Shown in pieces: positions 9,720 through 18,514 of a stretch of DNA of 64,000 bases; position 1 is the stretch's first letter, and every line of letters begins with the position of its first letter. The notes under the pieces were generated by a model that was not told the origin of the DNA, searched no databases, and worked only from the letters and a program-made list of their open reading frames with translations. The stretch covers positions 44,284-108,283 of the forward strand of contig JADKIH010000015.1 in the NCBI GenBank assembly GCA_016721305.1. Reading direction: 5' to 3'. A program made the position numbers and the translations under genes. This DNA is from Bacteroidota bacterium. Lineage in GTDB: Bacteria; Bacteroidota; Bacteroidia; AKYH767-A; 2013-40CM-41-45.

Positions 9720-12125
9720 TTAGTGAAACACGTTTGCCGGAATCCAGAAGTAACGTTGATCATAATTCACAAATGAGTTTATGCTATTACTTTTAATATG
9801 AGATAAATCTGTTTTGATCTGATTAAGTTGATCAACAATTTCACTTAAAGTATTCAGCGGTATTTTATTATTTTCGATATCGCCTATAGAGTACTTTTTA
9901 AATAAGTCACTAGAGCTAGGTAAGCCGGTAATAATTTGGTTCAATTCAGCCAGCGATTTTTTCGCAAAAGCCTTTTTCGATTCTCTGGCACCAAAGTAAC
10001 TCTGAACCATTTCACGATAACAATTCACAAGATGAGATCTTGTTTCACTGGGTGTATTTACATCGCCCAATTTTTTGAAAGTCGTAATTAAGTCGTTCAA
10101 CTCTTCATCATTAATAAATAGAACAAAATTGAAATTCGGATATCTCTGCTGATTATTTTTCTTGATAGCAGCATAACCTTCAATGAATATTTGCACATTG
10201 CTATTCGAGTCAAGTTTTTTAAAATAAGAGGGGTCGATATTTGAATTTAAAAGGAGTAAATACAATTCTTCACTCATTCGGGCGCTTGTGTTTCCAATAC
10301 CCTTGATGGATGCATCCCAGTCGGCCAGAATCTTGTCATTATCCCGCGATCTCTTCCCGATAAGCTCAACAATTTGATCCCCGATCCATTCGGGGCGATT
10401 TGGGCGATTCGGACTTGCAGTGGTATACATTCCCGGTACAGGACTGTCGCCACCCGGAAATTGCAGCGAGAATTCATTGTTGGTATGCACATCGGTCTGA
10501 ACAAAAGTAATTCCTTTCGTAGTGACTTTATTCATTTTACCCTTATCTGTCTGCGATTTAATCTTCTTTGCACTTTCAAGAATCAGTGACTTGGTTTGGC
10601 TTTGAAAAGCTTGTTCGTCCTGCTTGCAGTATTGCACCTGAAACGAAACCAGACTGGCATGCATGGAAGCGATGTCGTTATTCATTGAAATTTCGTTTGG
10701 ACTTTTTGCCGATAATTCATTCCCGGAATACCCGATTACGATAATATAATTTGTTTGCTCCGCCTTGGGGAATAGCCTTACGGCCTTCTGAATTCCGGCA
10801 TACATTGCAGAACCTTTTACATACGACCCTGAATTCGATTTTTGAAATTCACTTTGAAGAAACGATTTAACCGGTCCGCATGACGATGAAAGATCCTGAA
10901 ATGTACAAATCTCATTGTCCGGCGAAGAATAATTTCTATAAACGACAGCACCGAAACGATACGTACTTTTCAAATCCATTTTTGCACGGTCAGATGTTGT
11001 TTGAATGGATGAAATGATGCTATTTACATAGCTTTTCAAGACATCAGAACCTTCGACTACAAAAACAATATTGATAGTCCGGTAATTATCTTTGGACAAA
11101 TTATATTTCTTTTCATTGGCAGCTTGTTCCGCTGTGGTGATGATTTTATCACCTTTCTTATCAAAGATTGGAGTAATATATCCGGTCTTGATAATACCGG
11201 CATTTAAATCGGAGATGATTGGTAATCGCTTTTCAGCAGGTAGCATTTCCTTTAATCCAAGGTCTTCGGAATTCAGTGATTTCACATTTTCTCCTGCCAT
11301 CCATTTTCTTGCTTGTTCTTCACTTGCATAAATATTGGCTTTTGCTCCGATAGATTTTCGTTCAGCTTGAGCCGATTTTTCCGCATTGGGCTCTAAACAT
11401 AAACGCTGACTCCATTTCCGAATATACTTTTCCGGAACCCAACCCAGCATGTCGGTTGCGACACCCTGCGGTGTCATAATTTCCTGTTTGCCGACCAAAT
11501 AAGAACCTCTTTCGTATTTATAGATATATAAAAAGTCAAACAAATCAATATCATTCTTATTCCTTGATTTCAAATCAGGTGAATTATAAAGTGGAAATTT
11601 TTCAGTGGCGAGCTTTTGAAACTCTGAACTATCCTGAAGAACTTTGGCATCTCTGATGACCAGACCTTTCACACTAAATCCATACGTACTATCAATTAAG
11701 CAATTTTTCCAGAGTAACATTTTATTTTGATCGACCCAACCAAAATCGAGAGAATCGTTTGGAATATTGTACTTATCTGTAAGCAAATTGGTGTACTGCG
11801 CCAAATGCAATGCATTTCCCTTTCTCTCAATAACAAAATACACTTGCATGAAGTCAATTTTCTTCCATGCCGTTGTTAGAGTTGCCTCTTTATAAGAACC
11901 ATTTCCATCCCTGTCACAAAACACTTTCCAATAATCATATGGACCTTCCGCTTCTTTTGCATTAGGTTCAGCGAGCTTTCCGGTCGGTTCCAGATAAAAC
12001 TTTGGCATACGCAGCACTTTCATACCCTTAATATGACTTTGAGCTAAGGATGAGAGACTATAAAGAAATATAAGTGCGAACACACCCGACACATTCTTGC
12101 CCGGGCTTAGTTTTCCAAATTTCAT
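9720..12125 (-). CDS. tssR: T6SSiii-associated secreted protein TssR
   Basis: The 801-residue protein has a signal peptide (to about residue 28, ...LYSLSSLAQS). Its N-terminal region has repeated SH3-like phrases ending in WVDQNKMLLWKN and LGWVPEKYIRKWSQRLCLEPN, typical of TssR. From about residue 350 a von Willebrand A-like fold begins (INIVFVVEGSDVLKSYVNSI), but the metal-site Asp of DxSxS is Glu here, so metal binding is doubtful. TssR is specific to T6SSiii and of unknown mechanism, acting in the periplasm or at the outer membrane. It lies 14 bp after the preceding small secreted-protein gene and upstream of the ABC transporter. Confidence comes from length, motif resemblance and T6SSiii context. 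Confidence 0.75.
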   Translation of the reverse strand: MKFGKLSPGKNVSGVFALIFLYSLSSLAQSHIKGMKVLRMPKFYLEPTGKLAEPNAKEAEGPYDYWKVFCDRDGNGSYKEATLTTAWKKIDFMQVYFVIERKGNALHLAQYTNLLTDKYNIPNDSLDFGWVDQNKMLLWKNCLIDSTYGFSVKGLVIRDAKVLQDSSEFQKLATEKFPLYNSPDLKSRNKNDIDLFDFLYIYKYERGSYLVGKQEIMTPQGVATDMLGWVPEKYIRKWSQRLCLEPNAEKSAQAERKSIGAKANIYASEEQARKWMAGENVKSLNSEDLGLKEMLPAEKRLPIISDLNAGIIKTGYITPIFDKKGDKIITTAEQAANEKKYNLSKDNYRTINIVFVVEGSDVLKSYVNSIISSIQTTSDRAKMDLKSTYRFGAVVYRNYSSPDNEICTFQDLSSSCGPVKSFLQSEFQKSNSGSYVKGSAMYAGIQKAVRLFPKAEQTNYIIVIGYSGNELSAKSPNEISMNNDIASMHASLVSFQVQYCKQDEQAFQSQTKSLILESAKKIKSQTDKGKMNKVTTKGITFVQTDVHTNNEFSLQFPGGDSPVPGMYTTASPNRPNRPEWIGDQIVELIGKRSRDNDKILADWDASIKGIGNTSARMSEELYLLLLNSNIDPSYFKKLDSNSNVQIFIEGYAAIKKNNQQRYPNFNFVLFINDEELNDLITTFKKLGDVNTPSETRSHLVNCYREMVQSYFGARESKKAFAKKSLAELNQIITGLPSSSDLFKKYSIGDIENNKIPLNTLSEIVDQLNQIKTDLSHIKSNSINSFVNYDQRYFWIPANVFH

Positions 12126-12139
12126 AATCGGAATTAATA

Positions 12140-12787
12140 TTAAGATTGAACTATGCGGTAATTTATTTTAAGGGGAACAGAAGTCGTCGAATTATAATAA
12201 TTCAAAAACTCGCTTAAGCTTGTTTCGCTTGTACTAGATATATTTTTACTGAAATATAGTGTCACATTAACCTCAATAGAAGCATCGCCTAAATAAAGCG
12301 AAAGCTCTCTCACAAAATTTGTGATGATTGAATTCGGGGTTTCGAATAAATTATGGAGAGAATTCTCTGATAAGAAGAAATGGAAATTAAGTGCTTTTGT
12401 GACATGGATTTTATTATCGTAAAAATAGTCACGAATATATTTCTTGTCGTCGCTGAAATTAGGAATGGCGGCAGACTGATTGAAAAAATCGGTTCTGAAT
12501 TCGAAATTAAAAACTTCGCCCTTATCTTTAATGATTTGCGGTTTGCTTCCATTGCTTTTAAACAAAGCAAAGCCTTTATCATTTTGACGCACCAGTTTTC
12601 TGATTTCCGACAACATCTTGTCGTACAAAGAATCGTTCATTCCTTCTGCATGAGCACCATGGCTATTATCTACATAGAAGAAATTAAATGATTGTAATTC
12701 CGTGCTTGCAGTTTGGGGCTGTTGAGCGAGTGTGAACAAGCCGCAAAAAACCACGAGACTTAATATTAAAATGCTCTTATATTTCAT
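12140..12787 (-). CDS. Secreted protein of unknown function in the tssR gene set
   Basis: The 215-residue product has a clear signal peptide (ILILSLVVFCGLFTLA, cleavage near AQQ) and no later hydrophobic segment, so it is probably periplasmic or surface-exposed. No family was recognised. The mature part is rich in Phe, Asn and Ser, with one predicted alpha/beta region (FNFFYVDNSHGAHAEGMNDSLYDKM) and a C-terminal beta-like stretch ending LKINYRIVQS. It starts 3 bp after the lipoprotein gene and is followed 14 bp later by tssR, so it is almost certainly co-transcribed. It might correspond to one of the poorly conserved T6SSiii proteins (TssP or TssQ), but that cannot be decided here. Confidence 0.7.
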   Translation of the reverse strand: MKYKSILILSLVVFCGLFTLAQQPQTASTELQSFNFFYVDNSHGAHAEGMNDSLYDKMLSEIRKLVRQNDKGFALFKSNGSKPQIIKDKGEVFNFEFRTDFFNQSAAIPNFSDDKKYIRDYFYDNKIHVTKALNFHFFLSENSLHNLFETPNSIITNFVRELSLYLGDASIEVNVTLYFSKNISSTSETSLSEFLNYYNSTTSVPLKINYRIVQS

Positions 12788-12790
12788 AGC

Positions 12791-13666
12791 TCAATTAGAT
12801 ACTTTAATGTATAACTCTTGAATACAGCCATCCTCAGACGCTCTTTTAACCATCACTTCAAGTATTTTCCAGTCACGAATCAAAACCGTCTCTTTAAAAT
12901 CATAGAAGTTTGCAATTTTTGCACCCGGCGCACTGACTTTTGTGGGAGTAGATTCCTTATCACATAAGTTATTATAAAAATCCTTTATTCTATTCTTTTG
13001 AACCAGACTTCTGAGTTCAGCTGTAAGAATATCATCCCTTTCAAATTGTAGCTTTCGGCCACCACCTCCACCTCCAGTTGGTGGTGGCATAATAATTTTA
13101 GGCTTTACAATCACCGTAATAACTTCTCTGCCTCTGTTAATAGGAGTGACAACATCGAGATAAATCCTCTTCTCACCTTCTTTTACAAATTTAAAAGTTG
13201 TCTTTTTCTGTGTAGTCGATGGCAATTCATCCCCTTCGACTTTCCATGTTCTACCGGTAGCATCGGGTGTATTGTCTTCAAGAACAAACTGACCTCCCAA
13301 GACAACTTCACGAGAAGAAATTGAATAAACAGGAGTGATGGTTGGAATGACGACAGCGGGTTGCACTGAGAATTCCGCTGTTTGTTTACAGTTACCGTTA
13401 GTTGCAGTGATAACGTAGTGTCCGGTATCTCTCATGACAAAAACAGGTAAGCTATCCGTACTCACAGTACCATCAGAGCCTTGCCATTCCAATACAGAGT
13501 TGGAATTCGCAATATGACATCTAACTGAATCGCCTACTAATGGATTAGCAGGTTCGAATACTATTTCCGGCAAAACACACTCCTTGCACTTTTGACAGCG
13601 CACAAGTAATAACGAACCTGCAAGAAGACAAGCAATGAGGAAGGTAAAGTGTACTGATTTATCCAT
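12791..13666 (-). CDS. Putative Ig/PKD-like lipoprotein in the tssR gene set
   Basis: The 291-residue protein has a hydrophobic leader followed by LLLVRCQKC, a poor but possible lipobox. A beta-rich region (residues about 30-190) reads like two Ig/PKD-type domains (EPANPLVGDSVRCHIANSNS; DTGHYVITATNGNCKQTAEF; SREVVLGGQFVLEDNTPDAT). A proline/poly-glycine hinge (PPPTGGGGGG, about residue 195) joins a C-terminal helical and beta domain (ILTAELRSLVQKNRIKDFYN to LYIKVSN). Cysteines in the mature part may form disulfides. It lies 5 bp after the barrel-protein gene. A structural envelope role is inferred from domain type and position. Confidence 0.7.
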   Translation of the reverse strand: MDKSVHFTFLIACLLAGSLLLVRCQKCKECVLPEIVFEPANPLVGDSVRCHIANSNSVLEWQGSDGTVSTDSLPVFVMRDTGHYVITATNGNCKQTAEFSVQPAVVIPTITPVYSISSREVVLGGQFVLEDNTPDATGRTWKVEGDELPSTTQKKTTFKFVKEGEKRIYLDVVTPINRGREVITVIVKPKIIMPPPTGGGGGGRKLQFERDDILTAELRSLVQKNRIKDFYNNLCDKESTPTKVSAPGAKIANFYDFKETVLIRDWKILEVMVKRASEDGCIQELYIKVSN

Positions 13667-13671
13667 GATTT

Positions 13672-15306
13672 TTAAAATCCAAATTTTACTCCAATCAAGA
13701 AACCGATTTGTTGTGATGATATATTTTTAACACCGTTCAAAACGGAATTATATTGATTCTTACTCTCTATTCTATCAATCGGTTTATAATCTTTAACCGT
13801 TTGCGGAGCAATTGCATATTGAAAATAAGGTCCGCCTATAATTGAAATTGAAGGATCTAAGAAATACATCAATCCACCTCTAACTATTCCGCCAAAGCCA
13901 AGCATGCTAAAAGAAGCATCCTTAGGTGTAGAGTTTTCCTGATAAGCAACATCATACCCTTGATTTTCGAGGCTCTGAAAATAGGTTCTAGGATCGCCAT
14001 GAATGGCAGTAACCTGTTCCGCAGTAATTAACCATGCTTCATTTGTTGAATACGTTGCCGTATATTGCCATGCTTGATTTTTGTATACATAAATCGCTTC
14101 TTTGGTAAATGAAGCAGTTGCTTTTGAATCGATGGAAATCAAATGTAGAGCCGGACCTGCCTCAATGTAGAAGCCTAATTTTTCACTAATCTTTGATTTG
14201 TACTTGAAGAGAACCGGGATAGTTATTGTGCTAATATCTAAATCTTCCTGCGCACTTAAGATAGTCAATCTTTGACGGTATTGGTTACCAGCAATGTCTT
14301 GTGCCTGGTATTCGGTTTTAAATCCAGTCCAAGTAATTGCCGTTGAAAATTTATTCATCAGCAAACCTACACCGAGGCTAAAATTATTTTTTTGATTTAA
14401 TGCCATTTCAACTTCAATACCGCTTAGCAGGCTGGTAACCATTCCGTTTTTCATTTCAATTTCCCCCATGTTAGTAGCATCCTTATCCAATTGCAAATAG
14501 GATAACGTTTCAGGAGCAGGAATGGTAAGTGAGTTCATAGCAATGGAAGTAAAAAGAGAAACACCAAATTTATTAACGAAGGTAGAAGACGGGCAACCTT
14601 TGTTAAATTCATTTCCAAATTCATCCCAACACGCATCCTTATTATCAGGAATCCCATCGTGATCGGTATCGGGGCAGCCATCGAATCGAATTGAACCTTT
14701 TTTTTGCGGACAGGCATCCAGGTTATCCATCACGCCGTCATCGTCTTTATCGTTCAAGCAAGAAAAATGGGAGCCAACCGGGCTAATCCGTTCAATCTGA
14801 TATTTGCCATTTGCGTCCATGCTAATATCAACTTGGAGCGTGTCGTGATTTTCAAAGCGCGCCTGAGAGATGTTTTTCCCTTTTACAACTCTGCTATAGA
14901 ACATACTTATCATTCCGCTATCAATTCGGGAATAATCGATGGCAGAATTTAGAATCTGCACATTCAGTCCACCGGGAAAATTCTTGTGTACATCTTCCAG
15001 GTATTCGTCCATTGGCTTCGAGCGAAGTTTATACGGACTTCCGCCTGTAGGGTCTTCAAGAATTTGTGGCGTGATGTCATCAAATATCAGTGCATTTTTA
15101 GAAAAGAGATTTCTAAAATTAATAGCCTGAGCTTCGGAGAAAGAATTTCCTCCAAGATCCTTAAATGAAGAAGCCGAAAAATAGGAATCAACAAACTCAT
15201 CCAATCGATTCATACTTTCCTTCCTGTCAGGGCGCTGAGCAACACTCTGCGAATACACCCCTGTGCAGCAAATAAGAATGAAAAATAAAAAACGAAAATT
15301 ATTCAT
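13672..15306 (-). CDS. Outer-membrane beta-barrel protein with thrombospondin type-3 repeats
   Basis: The 544-residue protein has a signal peptide (FLFFILICCTGVYSQSVAQ), then an NTF2/SnoaL-like domain (residues about 30-180). Calcium-binding TSP3 repeats follow (about 185-240: DKDDDGVMDNLDACP, DTDHDGIPDNKDAC). The C-terminal 300 residues alternate like a PorT/OmpA-type barrel and end in GFLIGVKFGF, the terminal aromatic typical of outer-membrane barrels. The order is unusual: OmpA proteins with TSP3 repeats normally have the barrel first and a peptidoglycan-binding domain last, and no such domain is visible here. It lies 8 bp after the T9SS gene and 5 bp before the lipoprotein gene. It may anchor a complex in the outer membrane. 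Confidence 0.8.
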   Translation of the reverse strand: MNNFRFLFFILICCTGVYSQSVAQRPDRKESMNRLDEFVDSYFSASSFKDLGGNSFSEAQAINFRNLFSKNALIFDDITPQILEDPTGGSPYKLRSKPMDEYLEDVHKNFPGGLNVQILNSAIDYSRIDSGMISMFYSRVVKGKNISQARFENHDTLQVDISMDANGKYQIERISPVGSHFSCLNDKDDDGVMDNLDACPQKKGSIRFDGCPDTDHDGIPDNKDACWDEFGNEFNKGCPSSTFVNKFGVSLFTSIAMNSLTIPAPETLSYLQLDKDATNMGEIEMKNGMVTSLLSGIEVEMALNQKNNFSLGVGLLMNKFSTAITWTGFKTEYQAQDIAGNQYRQRLTILSAQEDLDISTITIPVLFKYKSKISEKLGFYIEAGPALHLISIDSKATASFTKEAIYVYKNQAWQYTATYSTNEAWLITAEQVTAIHGDPRTYFQSLENQGYDVAYQENSTPKDASFSMLGFGGIVRGGLMYFLDPSISIIGGPYFQYAIAPQTVKDYKPIDRIESKNQYNSVLNGVKNISSQQIGFLIGVKFGF

Positions 15307-15314
15307 AGTATGTA

Positions 15315-18230
15315 TTATTGAATGATGATAGTTGTTGATCCGTTTTGTCCTTCTGTATTTTCCACGCGTATTTGATAGAGCCCATGAGAAAGATCGCTCA
15401 AATTGAGAGTTCGAATAAACTCATTACTCAAGTCGCCTGATAAATTTCCAAGTCGAATTTGCTTACCCAAATTGTTGAATACTTTATAAGTAACATCGTG
15501 CCCTGAAAAGCCTTTCAAGGAGAGAGAGAATTGTCCAGCAGAAGGGTTTGGAAATACATTTACTTCAGCATGATCGATGGAAGGCATTTGAGCTTCTATA
15601 AGTTTACCGTTGGAATAGGGCGGTCTATTGACAGAAGACATGAAATACAACTTAGTTGAGCATGCACCATCATTTAGAATAACCCAATAATAATTATGAG
15701 TTTCATCGAAATTGCTTCCTAAAGATAGTGACTGATAAACTTCGCCGGAAAGGGTATCAGGATAATAACTTATTCCTGTGTCTGCTCCCCACTGATAAGA
15801 GTCAACATCATATTTTAAACACACGAGTGTGTTTCCGGGTTGCTTTAAGACAATTAGTCCTTCAGGCGAATTTCCCAAATCGATTGATGAAGAGTTTATA
15901 TAGAAATCATAGGTGATCGGACTACTCTGGCAACTTGAAGAGTTTTGTGCATAAACACTTACAGAGGATGAAACAGCAGATCCGGGAAAGTCGAGTAACG
16001 CATAAGTGCTATCAGGGTTTGAATCAATCGAGATCGTACTATCGGCAACTGTCCAATGGTAAGTAAAATTAGGTAGAGGATTCACTGAAATAAAGAGGTT
16101 TTGGGTTCCAGAGCAAACTGTATCAGATGGTAACACATTGAATGTGGGAAGTACTGGAGGAGGAGTAACAGTGATGACACCTGTGCTGACTACACCGGGA
16201 CAACTGGCGGCGCTACCATCGGTCGCATATACTGAATACGTTACTGAAGTATCATTAAATAACGTACTTACTAGTAAGATAGAATCAACAGGGCCATTTC
16301 CTTGACCCGGAACCATAACTACTCCGACAGGGACATTGAAGGACCATAGAAATTGAGATGCCGAAGTAACAGTTGAATTAATACTATATGGAAGTGACTG
16401 CGCAGAACAAATTGTAACGTCTCCAAACAACCCGGTCACGGAAGGGGTTGGTTTAATATTAAGTAATGTAGTATCAGAAACACTATTACAGCCCAATATA
16501 AGGTTAGAATTTAAAGTTAGAGTACAATAAATCGGTGTAATTGAAGAGGGGCTTAATGAATCAGCATTAATCTGCCCATTAAAGTCAGATAAACTAATGC
16601 CTGAAGCTAGAGTATCTGAGATCAGGTCCAAATCCCAGTATTTCCACGTATAAATGTATTGGGCAGAAGGTACACCGCCTACTAATGTTGAATGCAGGAT
16701 TGTTTGCGAATTATTGCAAATTGTATCAAAGAGAGGATCTGTTGTTACCGTAACAACCGGATCCGGATGAATATCGAGTGGAATTGTTTGAATTGCAGGC
16801 ACACAACCAGTTTGAATTCCCTGCCAGTTTTGATAAATGAGTTGAATAAAAGAATCCGTCGTGTTAACGTAATTTAAAACACCGGTTAGTCCCGATCCCA
16901 ATGGGTCGGTAGAAAGATTACTATGAATTACATCCCACTCGTACGTTGGTGTATTTCCAAACCCACCCTGAACCGAACCAATCGAAGCTGTCACGATACC
17001 TCCAACACAATAAGATGGTTGATCGGTAACAAGACTTACGATTTGTGGTTGTTCATGAATTGTGTATGTAAAAGTTGCCGAATCAAGAGGACAGAGCGAA
17101 GCGTTTGTTGAGTCAGGTTTGAAGACCGACACGTAACGAATCAAATTTTCCGTCAAAGTAGATCTCGAATCCTGAAATGGATTCGTAGTACCAATAGGCC
17201 CTGTATAAGCAACTGCCGTATCAAAAGTGTAATACCACTTGTATGTACCGGGCATGGATCCATAATTCAATGTTGAACTCAGATTTGGCGTAAAGGCTGT
17301 CACTTCACACTGATCCAAAGAGGTAATACTCGAAGTAACCGCTTGGTTGATACTACCAACTATGGTAATATCACTGACAGATGAATAAGCATTGCAACCG
17401 GCAACAACTATTGCGGGAAGGTAATATCCAACATGCATCACGCCGGTACCCTGTAACGCTGTGTCAACTGTATAATTAAAAGAAGGATTGGCAATACTAT
17501 CGTGAGTAGAATTTGGGTAAAGCAAATACCAATACCAATTCGATCTTAAGCTCCCAACCCCACCTGCAGAGAAAATCCAATTTGCATTTTCACAAGCGAA
17601 ATCCGGGAAGTCAACCGGATTCAGCACATTTATACTTGGCTGATCGGCGATGAATAATTTAATTCTATTAGAAGTATCTTTATCATTACAAGCATCTGTA
17701 ACGATTAGTTTGTAGAAAATAGAATTCGCAGTTGTCGCACCGGCAGTTGGGTCCTGATTCCCTGTCAGATTTGTGAATGTGGCGAAGGTGGAATCTGAAG
17801 AGGATATCCAATTATAAATGAAACTCGGATGTCCGGTATTTGAAGTAAGGGTATTTGACAAATTGATAATCGTTCCACCATTCCTACAAATAGAATCAAC
17901 GTCAATCGAAACGGAGCTGATATTAACTCTGGGGTTAACATGGATAATAACAGTATCCGTATCGGCTAAACAACTTGCGAAAGTAGAGATGCAGGTCACC
18001 ATTGTATCCCCATAAGTTGGCGTGAAAACAAGAGTAGCATTTGTCGAATTATTTGACCATTGATACGTCAATGGCGTACCGCTTACACCACTTGCCTGAA
18101 GTGTCAAAGGCGAATTCGGGCAATTATTCGTCGCATTAAAGCCGGTAATCCCTACCTCGCATGCTCCATATACCCCAAAACAGGTATATAAGGTACAAAT
18201 GATTAAAAAAAGTAATTTTCTTATTTCCAT
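15315..18230 (-). CDS. Large surface protein with PKD/Ig-like repeats and a T9SS sorting domain
   Basis: The 971-residue protein has a signal peptide (LLFLIICTLYTCFGVYG) and then eight or so PKD/Ig-like repeats marked by recurring phrases such as YQWSNNSTNAT, YNWISSSDST, YTWKYWDLD and YHWTVADST. The end is a type A T9SS sorting domain: VNVFPNPSAGQFSLSL, YKVFNNLGKQI, LNLSDLSHGLYQIRV. It should be exported by Sec, moved across the outer membrane by T9SS, and attached to the surface. It is embedded in the gene set containing tssR, 8 bp upstream of the barrel gene, which is unusual for T9SS cargo. The 284-bp gap upstream (18231-18514) is AT-rich with no recognised gene. Confidence 0.85.
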   Translation of the reverse strand: MEIRKLLFLIICTLYTCFGVYGACEVGITGFNATNNCPNSPLTLQASGVSGTPLTYQWSNNSTNATLVFTPTYGDTMVTCISTFASCLADTDTVIIHVNPRVNISSVSIDVDSICRNGGTIINLSNTLTSNTGHPSFIYNWISSSDSTFATFTNLTGNQDPTAGATTANSIFYKLIVTDACNDKDTSNRIKLFIADQPSINVLNPVDFPDFACENANWIFSAGGVGSLRSNWYWYLLYPNSTHDSIANPSFNYTVDTALQGTGVMHVGYYLPAIVVAGCNAYSSVSDITIVGSINQAVTSSITSLDQCEVTAFTPNLSSTLNYGSMPGTYKWYYTFDTAVAYTGPIGTTNPFQDSRSTLTENLIRYVSVFKPDSTNASLCPLDSATFTYTIHEQPQIVSLVTDQPSYCVGGIVTASIGSVQGGFGNTPTYEWDVIHSNLSTDPLGSGLTGVLNYVNTTDSFIQLIYQNWQGIQTGCVPAIQTIPLDIHPDPVVTVTTDPLFDTICNNSQTILHSTLVGGVPSAQYIYTWKYWDLDLISDTLASGISLSDFNGQINADSLSPSSITPIYCTLTLNSNLILGCNSVSDTTLLNIKPTPSVTGLFGDVTICSAQSLPYSINSTVTSASQFLWSFNVPVGVVMVPGQGNGPVDSILLVSTLFNDTSVTYSVYATDGSAASCPGVVSTGVITVTPPPVLPTFNVLPSDTVCSGTQNLFISVNPLPNFTYHWTVADSTISIDSNPDSTYALLDFPGSAVSSSVSVYAQNSSSCQSSPITYDFYINSSSIDLGNSPEGLIVLKQPGNTLVCLKYDVDSYQWGADTGISYYPDTLSGEVYQSLSLGSNFDETHNYYWVILNDGACSTKLYFMSSVNRPPYSNGKLIEAQMPSIDHAEVNVFPNPSAGQFSLSLKGFSGHDVTYKVFNNLGKQIRLGNLSGDLSNEFIRTLNLSDLSHGLYQIRVENTEGQNGSTTIIIQ

Positions 18231-18514
18231 ATGGAAGAGGTATTAATATAATTTAGTGCATGTTTATGCAATCATAAGTATTTTTTTCGTTCAGATCAAG
18301 TGAAGAGAATAAACAATCGATTTCTCGTTAGAATAAATGAAATTTAACATGAAGGCAATATTATTCTACAAAGCATGCAAGTACTTTATTCAACACCTTT
18401 TCGAAATATAAGAATATCCTACTTAATTAATTAAAACACAAAATTAATGACACTAGATTATTACGTAGCATACGTCCTTATTCGCAAATTTAAATCTGAT
18501 TCGAATTTGAATCA

